Source of the DNA: Cercophora sp. LCS_1
Lineage: Eukaryota; Ascomycota; Sordariomycetes; Sordariales; Lasiosphaeriaceae
Direction of reading: 5' to 3'
DNA: 64,000 nucleotides
Assembly: GCA_036250225.1 (NCBI GenBank)
Contig: JAPZLL010000006.1
Coordinates: forward strand, 1,116,001 to 1,180,000
The position numbers were made by a program, and so were the translations under genes. Below are positions 53,468-64,000 of the stretch, piece by piece (position 1 is the stretch's first letter; each line of letters opens with the position of its first letter). The notes beneath the pieces are model-generated. The model did no database searches. It was given only the letters and a program-made list of their open reading frames with translations, and was not told the origin of the DNA.

Positions 53468-54189
53468 GGATGATATTGAGGACTAGGAATGGTGCTGGGG
53501 TTGGGGTTGAGGACGGGAAAAGTGGTGTGGACAATGAGGAAAGGAAAATTAGTATGGTTTAACGAGAAAGGGGCTGGAGAGGGAAAAGGGGCTGGCATTA
53601 ACGGAGCAAAGCGGACATGGTTTAAAGCAAAAGGTTGGGTTTGATATAATTGACATTTGGTGATTGCTTCTCGAGTCGGAAGCGAGGGTTTCTACAGAAT
53701 TGCAGTGTTATGTGTCTTCCTCTGGATACTGAGATCTTTCGTCGTCGCCATGTTGAGTCGGGTTGCCTGGGGACGGAGGTTGGCACTCTCAGCGGATCGC
53801 ATAGGTCTCACCACGAGGGCTGGCACAGTTGACACACCAGCATACACTGTTCAGCCCCGTGCACAACGGAGCATGCAACGGTATGAACGATCTCCCTCGC
53901 CATCTATCCGCTTTAGATACTCCGTTCCCCGCTTGTATATCACATATCCCTGAGATCGAAAACCGTCTCGTCGGGCAAGACAGACATCCGTGCCATTCTT
54001 TTGTATCCACGACCCGAAACCGCGCCTCCTACTCCAGACTTCCTTGCCGTTGCCAAAGGACGAAGAGAATACCAGGAAGAAAAACAAAAACGGACCGAGA
54101 TTACAATGCAGCTATATCGTACATTATTACAATTCCTTCGTTCTCTTTGTCTCTATTTCTGTTCCCGGCTCATTAGAATGGTCCAGTCA
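53468..54189. other. Convergent intergenic region, YPI1 / DENN gene
   Basis: 0.72 kb between two gene 3' ends, with modest AT enrichment (for example TACATTATTACAATTC near 54120). No gene supported. Confidence 0.4.
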
Positions 54190-57100
54190 TTATTTGCTCT
54201 CAAAAGGTAAGTTGAAATCCTGTGGAGGCCCAAGCATACTAGCCACCTGCTTCCTCGCCATCTTTCCTTTACCCTGCTCGGGTCGCGGCACTCCCTGGAT
54301 TGCCCGTGGCTCTCTCATTAGAGATGGATCCAGCTTGACGGGAACCCGTGTGATTACCGAGCGATAGTCGCCGGGGAACTTAGCCGACGGAACCGGAACC
54401 GAGGCCGTCCGCCATAGGTGGTCCGATGTGTCGCTCAGGTAGCTCAGGATCTTGGCAGCCCGTGAAGGCGGCGTGAATCCCATAGACGCGCCGTGGGATG
54501 CCCGGATCGTCGACAGTCGTGAGAACCCAGCCGACAGCACTGGTCGGCCTCGAGCCTTCTTGGCAAGGATCACCTCGTCAAAGAGGCGGATAGCTGGATC
54601 CGAAGGGAGTTGTCGCTCTCGCTCATGTATGAACTCGTTGAATGCTGCGTCGCGTTAGCTGGTGATCTGATATTATCCTCCATGACAAACATACCTTGCG
54701 TCTCTCTCATCATCGTCGCGTACTCTTGTTGATCGTAGGGCAAGCTTCTAATGAACCCCTCCATGTCGAATGCGTACAGCTGACCGTTGGCCTTTTGATT
54801 CTTAGTCGGACGGCCCAGGTACTTTCGGTAGGTGTACAGGAGACTAGCCAGGCACCGGACGAACGCCGCACGAACTCGCTCAGGGTGAAACGCCTCGGGA
54901 CAGACGAGAGAAACAAAGCCAAGGCACCTGTTATGAGCCAGGCAGTTGCAACCACGGCACTTGTAAAGACCGTCACCCTCGGACCGGTCATCACACACGG
55001 TGCATGTCGAGTTTGCCTCATCAGCGTGCCAGTCAAAGCAATGGCCTTCAACCCAAACAGTAGTTTCCGTATTCTTAACAGGTTGAATCATCATGTTAGG
55101 CATGATTGTTGAGGCTGCGATCGTTGACTGTGCATACGTCGACGGGGCATAGCCTCCAAACGATGACTGAGAGTCGATAGAGATTGCCGATATGGAGAGG
55201 TTTTGTCCATGACCGTTGAGGAATGGCAAGCTGGGGCGGTGGAGAGGAGGGTGTTTCTCGATGCCAAACGACGAGCTTCGTCTAGACTTCTCATCAAAGT
55301 GGCCTGACCGCTTCTCTCTCAGGGTCTGCGCAAAACCAGAGTCGCTGCGTGACACGGGGGTTGTGGGCATGGGAGGAAAGTTCATGGAGATGGGCGACAC
55401 CGACGACGGGGGGCTGCCCTTGCTGGACTTGCTTGTTGTCGGTCGGTCAGACTTGGCTTGATCGAGTTTGGCCTGCGAGAAGGCGTTGAAGAGAGGGGGC
55501 CGGACATTGCCGGCATCGACCTCTGCGAAAGACGACGAATTTTGCGTAACCCACTTGCCAATGGAGCTCGGCGGCGGTTTAAGTGTATAGAGGGAGTCGT
55601 TCTCGGCCGAGAACGCATCGTAGGGGAATGCCTCGACCGCATACGGCGGCGGCCCCGAAGTGACTCCGTATCGAAGCCTGTGGGGGGCCGCAATCTGGAG
55701 CAGGGAAAGAAGCTTTCGACGGTGTTGTCGGGGGAGGCTGGTGGGCTGCTGTGTGGCGTCGATGGTGTCCTTGTCGAGGTCCACCAGGACGTAGTCGTCC
55801 TCGGGGAGCTCAATGTTCTCGTATCGTCTTTCTATGCCAACGATATAAGGACACGGCGCTTCGAGTGCCGAAATCAGCCTTGCTGGTAAGACGGGGATGA
55901 AAATACTCGCCCACTTCAGGGGGTAGAGGAGGTTGGCCAAGGCATGGCACGCTAGATGCAACATGCCGGTGTGCGACGACAAAAAGATGATGCGCGACTC
56001 CGACATGGCGTATTCGAACAGCAGGGCGATGTTCTCCAATGACAGACATCGAAATAGCGCATAGATGTCGATGTTGCGAGACCCCGGCAGCTCGTTGGCA
56101 GCCTCTTTTCTGGACACGAGCCGCAACTCCCGTACCCCAATTTCCACCTGGGTCTTTGATCCCAGAGGGCTGAACGCTTCTGTGCACAGGTTCACCACGT
56201 AACGCTCAAGTGGCTGCCACCGTCCAACCTTGGGAGAGCTGGGCGGCACCCGCAAGATGGCGCCATCCGTCATGGGCACGACGACCGCTCTCAACCATTC
56301 TTTCCAGAAGGTCATCCGCGTGACATCTCTTCCCAAGATGCCATAGGCCCGAGGAGTCCAGAGGCCAGTCTCGCCCGCCGTCAAGCCATCGATCTTGGAC
56401 GCTGCGCCGTGTCTCAAAGGCCTTAGCATTTCAGTCATGAGGCTAATCTTCTCCTCGACCGCGCTGATCTGGTCGTCCAACGTATCTCGCGCGGGCAGAC
56501 CAGAGGGAATCGTAGGGAGTTTGGCAAGCAGCTGGGATAGGTGGGCTCTCTCAGCAGCGAGACGCACGCCCAAGCTGGCCGCAAGCTCTCTCTCTTCGTT
56601 GCTCATATGCCGCTGACGCCAGGACTCGCACCTCTTCTCGACCTGTTCGGCCACATCCGCGTTGAGAGCCGCCCATACGATAATAGTAATACCGTATATC
56701 TTGGAGTTATCGTCCGAGGTCATGGTGAACCCATGCCACGTTGACCTCGGCCGGTCGTCCGAGGACACAATCTGGATATCGTTGGGGAACGCAAACATCG
56801 GTACATAATCCGGGAATTTGCCCCTTCTAGCTAGCTCGTCCGCCGGAGCGTCTCTCTGGGGGTATCGGTCCAACAACACCGGTTCAAACCGTCTCTTCAA
56901 CGGGTGCATATCAGGGTCCAGGTTCAGGGGCTCGGGTGGTGGTATGACCGAGTTGTAGTTGCTCAGCCGCTTGGAGGTTCGAATGGATGCTGTGGTTGTG
57001 AGCAGGAGCTAACAGTGTAGAGCGGGTTACTTACCCGCTTTGGGAGTGATGGGCTGCTTCCTGACGCTTGTCATCTCTCTAAAACTCATCTTGCGACGAA

Positions 57101-57737
57101 TGCTGCCTTTGATGCTCCTCATCAGCGGACTCATCCTCCCGCTCTGGTCGCCTTCCTCCACCTTGAGCTTCTCCGTTCTAGGGTTGACCATGGGGGGTCT
57201 TGGTTGGATCTTTGCGCCAGCGCTAAAAGTCAGATCATCAAGGAAGTTCTCCCGTTCGGCGGCGAACTTGTGGAGGGCCTTGTCAAAGTCGAAGTCGGGC
57301 GGGAAACCATCTGGCCCTAGGCCGAAGATGCCAATGCCATTGACACCAGGAAGCCCGGGGACAGTCCCATTGGCGGCGCCATTGGTGTTTGGGTGCGGGT
57401 TAGGTCGGATGGTGGCACTGCTGCGGTTGCTTTTGGTGTTCCCCTCGTTCTCGTCCACTGAATGAACGTCGCCGTTGATTGACGGCGTGATGGAGAGTTT
57501 CGAGAGGGTTGACAAGCGATTGGCCGAGTTCTGGCGTGAGTGACGGGCCTGGGCACGCGAAGGCACTACCGACGAGGCATCGGCCTCCTCCCCTTCGCCA
57601 TCCTCGGCAATGGTCTCCTCGAACGGCTGGCTGCCGAAGCCATCGCCGAAGCCATCGCCGAAGCCATCGTCGTAGGCAATGCTCTCGACGCCGGCAATCC
57701 AGAAATAATCAGCGAGGGGGCTGGATGTGTTCTCCAT
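54190..57737 (-). CDS. DENN-domain protein with C1-type zinc finger (probable Rab GEF)
   Basis: Model: complement(54190..54644, 54695..56989, 57035..57737), 1150 residues, introns 45 and 50 bp. The N-terminal exon starts MENTSSPLADYFWIAGVESI (uDENN start) and contains an inserted disordered segment with FGDGFGDGFG repeats. The DENN core is in exon 2: FEYAMSESRIIFLSSHTGMLHLACHALANLLYPLKWASIFIPVLP, then PCPYIVGI and DDYVLVDLDKDTI. Around residue 860 lies a C1-like finger GHCFDWHADEANSTCTVCDD...CRGCNCLAHNRC. A conserved DENN-associated helix region follows (VRAAFVRCLASLLYTYRKYL). The last exon has AIRLFDEVILAKKARGR and SDHLWRTA...PGDYRSVI. DENN proteins are GDP-GTP exchange factors for Rab GTPases; the C1 finger may bind lipid. 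The Rab partner is unknown. Confidence 0.93.
57630..57675. repeat. 12-bp coding repeat in the DENN gene
   Basis: About three copies of GCCGAAGCCATC encode the FGDG repeats (on the - strand) in the uDENN insertion. Confidence 0.85.
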
Positions 57738-60700
57738 TACATAGCAGTCCGACGACCAGAGCCGTCCCCCCCTGCTTTTCCTCCTTGGAGCCCTGCTCCT
57801 GCCGATCGGGCGTGAATTGGGACCCGACGAGGATGGGATCGGTGCAACGGTCGTCGGTGGTGATGGTCGGGGCCTCGCTCTCGGGCTCGGACGGCGACTT
57901 CGCGTCAAGTACGGTTCTGGAAGGGCAGTGGACGCAGCAGTTGCGACTCGGCTCAAACAGAGCACTCAGCCCTCGGTGCACTTGGGCGGTGGTGGTTTGG
58001 CAGGACAAGACAAATGGTCTTATCGCGGAGGATAACTTTATCAGGGTCGGGACACGGGCCACACCGCGTGGGTTTGCCAACTGCTAGGTAGCCCTAGAGC
58101 TCTAAAAACAGCTGAAGTGACAGGACTCTCAAATGGCGGGGTAAAGTAGTGTGCTGATGAGACGAGCAGAAGCTCAAAAGGCAAAGTATACCTTGGTAAA
58201 GAGACGGGCGAGGGAAAGATCAATCATATGTTGATCTCGGCCGTGATTTCTTCAGTCCACTCGCAAGCCTGCGCTTTCCGCGTGCAGCTGCATTTAGGCC
58301 TGAACCTGGACCCCCTTGTTATTGAGATGCGGGTGGTGCGGCACACCAGCCGTGTCTTTTGACGCCCCTGCATCCCTAAACTAAACCACCGCTTGTGCCG
58401 TCTCCAGCCTACCTATTTCGGCCTTGGTGCCTTGGGCCTTCTTGTAGCGTCCAAGCCCTCACCCTCGAATGCTCCGGCAGCAGCACCGTGTGCCCCGTCC
58501 ACGTCGTCTGGACATCGGACTCGACGTTTGGCCAAACGGTTTGGACGACATGAAGCTAGCTTCCATAGCGCGCCCCGGCTGAAACGCCGTTTAATCGGTC
58601 GGGGAATGTCCCACCAAACCACCCCCAACTGCAAATTGACGACGCAAGCACTCACATCCGCGAACGAGTCCGGACCTATGTGTCTCTCCCTCCTCCAACA
58701 CGGAAGTGCCTATTTTTGCTTGCCCGGGACGACAGGCAGTGCCTCGTGTTATTATCCAGAATTGACCGACGCCTTCATTCACGGGAACAGCAGCGGCAGC
58801 TCTTTCTTGCCGACAATTAAATAATGCCCTCCACCTAATCTTGAACACTTCAGGCGCTTCGTCCAACACGAGAAAACGGGCAGCTCTCAACCTTCACTCC
58901 ACCTTCTCTGCCCACCCACCCAGTGTACCCACCTGTCCAAAACAGAAGGACCCTTGTCGATCGATGCAGCAGTCGACCTCGGATCTCCCTCTGGTCCAAT
59001 GTCGGTCGAGGTGTTTTCCCCGCCCTGTCCTCTTCCGGCCCCCCATTGCCATGACGGAGGCTTTACACATCGCGAAGGATGGCCTGGCTGCGGCCTTCAT
59101 TGGTGCCGCAGATACTGCAACGCACTCCAACCATCTCGTTCGGGATGCGTCAGCTTCTTTCTCTGCAGCCACACATTCCGCGCTCCATCCAGGCACGCGT
59201 CGTCAAGCAGTGTAACGGGCCACCGCAAGCCTGAGAACCCGACTCGTCTTGCTTGAAATGTGGGCTGGAACGATGCCACTGGTTCCTTTGCTAATCTAGG
59301 TTCTTTTGCTTATCCATGTTCCTGTAGAATCTGCAGCGGACGAGACACAAGCTTCCAGCGATTTCAACTGACGCGTTCTGCAGACCCAGAGATGGAGTTG
59401 GTCGAGATCGCCCACCCACTCGTAGTGGAGAGATTTTGAGTGGGTAGGGCGCGGAGGTATGCAAGCCTATCGTCTGCCACAGTGCATGGGTCAAGGACTT
59501 TGCCGACCGCTTTTCTGATCCCATCGACAATATACTTGATGCAGCCTCGTCGGCAGCAGACATGCGGCTTCATTGATAGCGAGCTTCGCTCCGCAGACGC
59601 ACCTTTCCAGACGAGACGATTCGGGACGCCGCTGCCGTGAGATTGAGAGGCGGCAGAAGCAAAAGTTGTTGGGGACCACAAGTCTGTCTTGTTGAGATGT
59701 TTGTCGTCCGTCCCGCTTCCCGCACAGCAAGCAAACAAGCACCAACCGCCTCCCGCCTCCAAACCGAATGGGATCCTTAGTGCTGACAACTGAACCACTG
59801 ACGCGCAGCTGCGGGTGTCTGTGGGTTTGTGTGGGGTGAGCCTGTGAGGGCAGGGGAAAGATATGGCGATTTTTTTTGGCTTTCAGAAACGTGCCTGGCA
59901 CCACTCAAGCCCACGCCGCCGATCTCTCCATGCCAGGACGCAGATCAGGAAAGATGGTTCCTTATCGTCACACCGCCCACCGCCTATCCGAGAGAATAAC
60001 GGCCAACCTATGGGGTCGAGGCGAGACATGCAACTGCTATCACTTACAGATCTGTTGTTGGGGGGCACGCAACAGTGCAGCGGGGCCTGCTTCCGTGCCC
60101 TATGCCTTTTTTTTTTCCTTTCTTACTCGGGTCTATCCGGCCGCCAGGAGTATCGTTTCGCATCCTCTCGTCCCCCGCAAAATCGGAGTTGTTTTAGAAA
60201 CGTTGATCTCTCCACACATCCATCGACCAAACCTCCAACGAGATCCGCAACCACCTTCCGAAAACCCGGTTCGGCCGTGCTGGCCCTACCATTAGCGGGG
60301 AGTACTAAGGTCCCTCGCCAGCACGGCACAGCAAGTAAATATAGTAAAGCCCAGGATACCCTCGCTTGCGTAGAGTACCTTGGAGATGTAAGCTGGAAAT
60401 TATGTCGGGTAGTATGCAAAGACCCAATTGTATTGTAACCGGAATTACACCCCAAGGGTTTTGCTATCGTCGGGAAACGCGAAGTGAGCCAAGACCGAAC
60501 CCAGAGACTTGCTTGACACAAAGAGAAAACACGAGTGTCTCAACCGGGAGCCGGGAAGTTCGGTTTGCACGGAACCGAGCAGGGAACCAAGATTCTAGGC
60601 TACGGTGAAACGAGAGTTGAGGTTCACCTGGACGACAAGGTGTCTAGATTACCTATGGTTGAGCTCTTGAGGAGGATGCAATGGCCTCTAAGCGCGGTAC

Positions 60701-61456
60701 GACAGCCACCAGCAAGGGGTTTTGACATGATGCGGTAAGTGGTGATAGAAAAGCGAGTTATGCAATCGCTTTCACTAAAACATCTGGACTGATGTGCTCG
60801 AGGCCCTCGAGGGTAGCATTCGAAGCACCCGACTTGTTACAGGAGATCTCTAGGTTCAAGTTTCCCATATTGAACGTGAAGATGTCCGTCTCATGACTGG
60901 GTGGCTCGTTTCGTTTGCTAGGGACGCGTGTATGCAAAGACCGGATGGACAACATGACTATGGACCATAACACGGAAAAAAAAATCTAGGCGCCGAGCAC
61001 CTCTCTCCCCGGTGGGAGCGGTGGTCAGGCGGTTGCATAAACACAACTGAATGGTGTTTAAGTTCGTTAGGTCCAAGGATTCAACGAGGAATCGTACCGA
61101 GTGCCCTCCTGTGGATCAGGGAGGTCTACAGATACGCCCACCTATCATGAACCATCATCGGCAACGCATGGCTTATTACCGCTACGCCATCCGGTCCAAG
61201 CCGTTTTTTTGCGCTGTTGAAAATGAATGTCTGCATTCCCATACATATACCCCACTTAGGCTCAGGGGTAACACAAGAGTACAACGAAAGGACAAGTCCC
61301 AGAAATGGCTCCAGACATATCTTCCCCGAATTCTTCTGACAATAGCACCTCGTCCTCCACATTTGCACAGCATACCGTAGCATTTCCACCCAAAAAACGC
61401 CGCAACACATGCCAGACCTCGTCTCTAGTGCCCTTGCAAAGCCTCATAAACTCACC
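57738..61456. other. Gene-poor region between the DENN gene and TRAPPC13
   Basis: 3.7 kb with only short, overlapping frames and no recognisable domain, tRNA or terminal repeats. It has homopolymer T runs (59868, 60106) and A runs (60975). The first part must contain the DENN gene promoter. The rest has no assigned content; a lineage-specific transcript cannot be excluded. Confidence 0.4.
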
Positions 61457-62482
61457 CTACTTCTTCTTCCCAGCAGCCCTAGTCCCCAACCTCCCCGTCG
61501 ACAAAAACCCTCTATTCCCCATCTCCCCCCTCCAACCAACCCCCAACACCCCAAAAATGACCCTCCCTTCCTCTTCCACCACTTGACCATCTCCCGTCTC
61601 CTCCACCACAAAACAAACCTGCTCCGCCTCTCCCGGATGCAAAACCGGTCTCTGTCCTCCCCCACCTTCAACCTCCCAGTTGCAATCCCTCCACCTCAAT
61701 CCCCCTTCAACCTCCAACACAACCCTCTCCAACTGCATCACATCCTCCCCACAATTCTCCAACTGCGCCTCAAGCACCCACCTCCTTTTCCCATCCTTCT
61801 CACCAAGCAACCCCGGTTTCGTCCTCACAATCACCCCCGCCTTGCAAATAAACTGATACAGCTTCCTAAACGTCCTGGTCCGTCCGCTTACATCCGTTGC
61901 TTCGTAATACGAGACCGTTACGGCAAGGACGTGGTTGCCTTCCTCTTTGAGATCAAAGTTTACGATGCGTTGGAGCGTGGCGCCTGGGTCGAGATCGACG
62001 CCCTTTGGTGAGGACGAATCGTCGAGGTTGAGGGAGATGGTTGTGGCTGAGGAGGGGGTTTTCATTTCCGCTTTGATGCGGACGTCGCGGATTGTTTTTG
62101 TCGGGGGAGAATCGCCATCGTGCGAGGCGCAGAGGGTGCAGGAAAAGGTCTCGCCGACGTAGGCGGAGCCAAAGGAGGGTGGGAGGTTGGTGATGGGGGA
62201 GAGGATGAAGGGGGATGGGTTTGTTTGGGCTTCGCCCTGGGGTGGGGAGTAGGCGAGGGATGCTGGGATGGGGGGGTTGTGCGAGGTGGGAGGGAGGAGA
62301 GGGGGTTGGAGGGGGTGTTGGGTTACGAGGGATGGGCGGGATAGGCTGGTTTGGTTGTTAGTTTGGGTACCTATAGGGGGGTTGTGTGGATGGAGACAAA
62401 CTTACCGGAGGACTTTGAGGGAGACGGAATGGGGTTCTTTGACTGTTGCGTCGTGGGAGGAGGGGTAGCGTTGGTGGCTCAT
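61457..62482 (-). CDS. TRAPP complex subunit TRAPPC13 (DUF974)
   Basis: Model: complement(61457..62345, 62406..62482), 321 residues. The 60-bp intron has GTAAGT, CTAACAACC and CCAG signals. The N terminus carries the conserved VSLKVLRLSRPSLV. The middle reads FGSAYVGETFSCTLCASHDG, VRIKAEMKTPS, GNHVLAVTVSYYE and RTFRKLYQF, the hallmarks of DUF974. The C terminus reads LHPGEAEQVCFVV. TRAPPC13 is an accessory subunit of TRAPPIII-type Rab1/Ypt1 exchange complexes at the ER-Golgi and autophagic membranes in animals and filamentous fungi; it is absent from budding yeast. Confidence 0.92.
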
Positions 62483-62743
62483 TGTGGGATATCGATGACG
62501 ACCACGGTGGTGGGGAGGATGAACTGGAGCTGGTGACGGGAGTGAGCCGCGTTTGGGAGACGCGATAGCTGTCCCTGCCGCGGGGCAGCGCACGGACGCA
62601 GGGTTCACAGGGCTGTTCCGGCAGGCAGGTGAGCCCCTGGAACCCCCTGAATGGCTAAACAACACAACACGGGGAAATAAGGTTGGGTACCCAAGGTTTG
62701 TTCATCAAAGCATGTTAACTTTTGTTTGGTCTCTAGTCTAGGT

Positions 62744-64000
62744 CTACGTCTTCCCGCCTAGCAACTCCAGCCTTGCAAACTCCTTGACAATGGGCGGCTC
62801 CTGCTTCACCTTCATGGCTTCCAGGCTCTCCTGGAAGACACCTTGCCCACCAGCAGCCCGAAGCCCCTCTCCCTCCCCGTCCAGACCCTCCGGTGCCACC
62901 GTCTCAGGGGCGGCCTCACCCCAGATCTCCTTTACCGCCAACTTGCACCCACCCAGAACGACGCCCATCAGCTCCTCAATCGTTCTCGCTCTCTCAGCCA
63001 TTCCTCGTCTGACCAACCCAAACACCAACCTTTCCACTTCCCCATTGGTAGCCTCCACCCTCTCCACCAACCTCCGCACGCTGTTAACCAAGTACTCCTC
63101 TTCGTAGACTGTCCCCTTTCTGCCTCTTGCCCGCTTCTTCTCCTCGCGTCTCCTGTTCTTGCTTGTCGCCCTGGACACATTGCTCCCCACCGTGCCGACA
63201 CTACCCTGTTTGCCGGTATAGCGAGTGAACAAGCTGGCGCTGGTACTCACCCTCGAGCTAGCAGCAATTGAGATATCATCGGGTATATCCTCTCCGGCCC
63301 GACCATATTCACCTTCGTAGAACGCAAGCGGGTCCTCCTTGGCCTTCTTCCTCAGCTCCAGGATACGCGGCACCTGCGCCTTGAGCTGCTCCTTGCAGTC
63401 GGCTAGGAACTCTGTACTGCTGGAGAATGCTTCTGTCAAACCTGTATCCACGCCGCTCTCGAGTAGATCAGGACGTTTGTGCAAGGCAACAAGACGAAGC
63501 GCATCGGCGAAGAGGTAGCCCTTGCAGTAGCACTGTATGGCGGCCTCAATCGCACCGAGGTGGTCTATATGGATGGTTGCCGCAGAAGCGTAGTCTTTTG
63601 CCTCGCGGAGCGCGTCAGCGAGGGTGCCTGCAATCTCGTTGAGTCGCTGAGCCGAGAGGGGAGGTTCCTGCTGCTGAGCAGCAAACAGACACTCCCGCCA
63701 GCAAGTCGCTCCGGACTTGATGTAGCAATCCACAGCCTCAGTAAAGCTCCCGAGCGACTCGTAGGCCAGACCTGCCTCCCTGAAGCGAGAGGCAGACTTG
63801 AGATAGGCTGCGTAGAGGTCCGTCAGTGTCCTGTGATGCTGCTCTTCGTGCCGGTAGAGACCGAGGGCCTGCTGGTAGAGGTGGTGCTTCACAACGTATT
63901 TGGTGACGTTGTCAAAGTCATTGAGGGCTTTGAGATGGCCAAGTGCCTTGTCCTTGCGCTCAAGCCTGTCGTCAATTTCAAACTGACGCTTGAGAGGCGA
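62744..64000 (-). CDS. ELP1: Elongator complex protein 1 (Elp1/IKI3), C-terminal part
   Basis: The frame is open from base 64000 on the - strand, so the N-terminal WD40 part and start lie outside the window. The visible 418 residues are the TPR-like C-terminal region: ALGHLKALNDF, YQQALGLYRHEEQHHRTLTDLYAAYL, YASAATIHIDHLGAIEAAIQC, then DPLAFYEGEYG. The basic cluster KNRRREEKKRARGRKG corresponds to the tRNA-binding and nuclear-import element, and YLVNSVRRLVERV forms the dimerisation helices. Elp1 scaffolds the Elongator Elp123 lobe that makes the cm5/mcm5 modification of wobble uridine in tRNAs. The end (FARLELLGGKT) is normal for the family. Confidence 0.96.
   Translation of the reverse strand, partial: SPLKRQFEIDDRLERKDKALGHLKALNDFDNVTKYVVKHHLYQQALGLYRHEEQHHRTLTDLYAAYLKSASRFREAGLAYESLGSFTEAVDCYIKSGATCWRECLFAAQQQEPPLSAQRLNEIAGTLADALREAKDYASAATIHIDHLGAIEAAIQCYCKGYLFADALRLVALHKRPDLLESGVDTGLTEAFSSSTEFLADCKEQLKAQVPRILELRKKAKEDPLAFYEGEYGRAGEDIPDDISIAASSRVSTSASLFTRYTGKQGSVGTVGSNVSRATSKNRRREEKKRARGRKGTVYEEEYLVNSVRRLVERVEATNGEVERLVFGLVRRGMAERARTIEELMGVVLGGCKLAVKEIWGEAAPETVAPEGLDGEGEGLRAAGGQGVFQESLEAMKVKQEPPIVKEFARLELLGGKT

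Noticed and set aside
57709..58087. Open frames on both strands upstream of the DENN gene
   Set aside because: They overlap the conserved DENN first exon and its promoter and have no recognisable content.

Overview
The window is nuclear DNA of a filamentous ascomycete. Genes carry short introns (mostly 47-80 bp) with GTRNGT-type donors, CTAAC/CTGAC-like branch sites and AG acceptors. Coding GC is moderately high, and the gene set (Gag1-clamp protein, PEX33-type peroxin, Rav1, NACHT-ankyrin protein, SesB-like hydrolase) is typical of Sordariomycetes. The GAPDH sequence suggests Sordariales, possibly Chaetomiaceae; that placement is inference. Roughly two dozen protein genes and one intron-containing tRNA-Ser gene can be supported. 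Exon boundaries were worked out by eye from reading-frame continuity and splice signals.

Layout. 0-9 kb: 3' part of a phosphate transporter, a Gag1-clamp protein, a Pex14/17-type peroxin, and the INO80 subunit Ies2. 9-19 kb is gene-poor. It holds one glutamine-rich, prion-like gene split by an in-frame TAG (12.06-15.95 kb) and two families of degenerate tandem repeats (16.0-16.7 kb). 19-30 kb: GAPDH, RAV1, COX11 and two flavoenzymes of unknown substrate. 31-42 kb is a housekeeping block: tRNA-Ser(GCT), VTI1, RRP12, SEC17, a Gta3/GatF-like mitochondrial amidotransferase subunit and a DUF726 (TMCO4/Mil1-like) protein. 43-49 kb is an accessory locus. An NLR-type NACHT-ankyrin gene on the + strand converges on a SesB/SERAC1-like alpha/beta hydrolase on the - strand, and both reading frames are broken (one frameshift, one nonsense codon). 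49-64 kb: a small orphan protein, a proline-rich coiled-coil protein, YPI1, a DENN-C1 protein, a 3.7 kb gene-poor stretch, TRAPPC13 and the 3' part of ELP1/IKI3.

There is no operon-like organisation. Shared themes are membrane traffic (Vti1, Sec17, TRAPPC13, DENN protein, DUF726/Mil1-like, Rav1) and core housekeeping. The most interesting points are the broken NLR/SesB pair (with a 25-nt micro-exon carrying the P-loop), the prion-like gene interrupted by TAG, and an eight-residue readthrough extension of GAPDH ending in a PTS1-like tripeptide. I saw no transposon with recognisable coding capacity, no CRISPR array and no viral genes.
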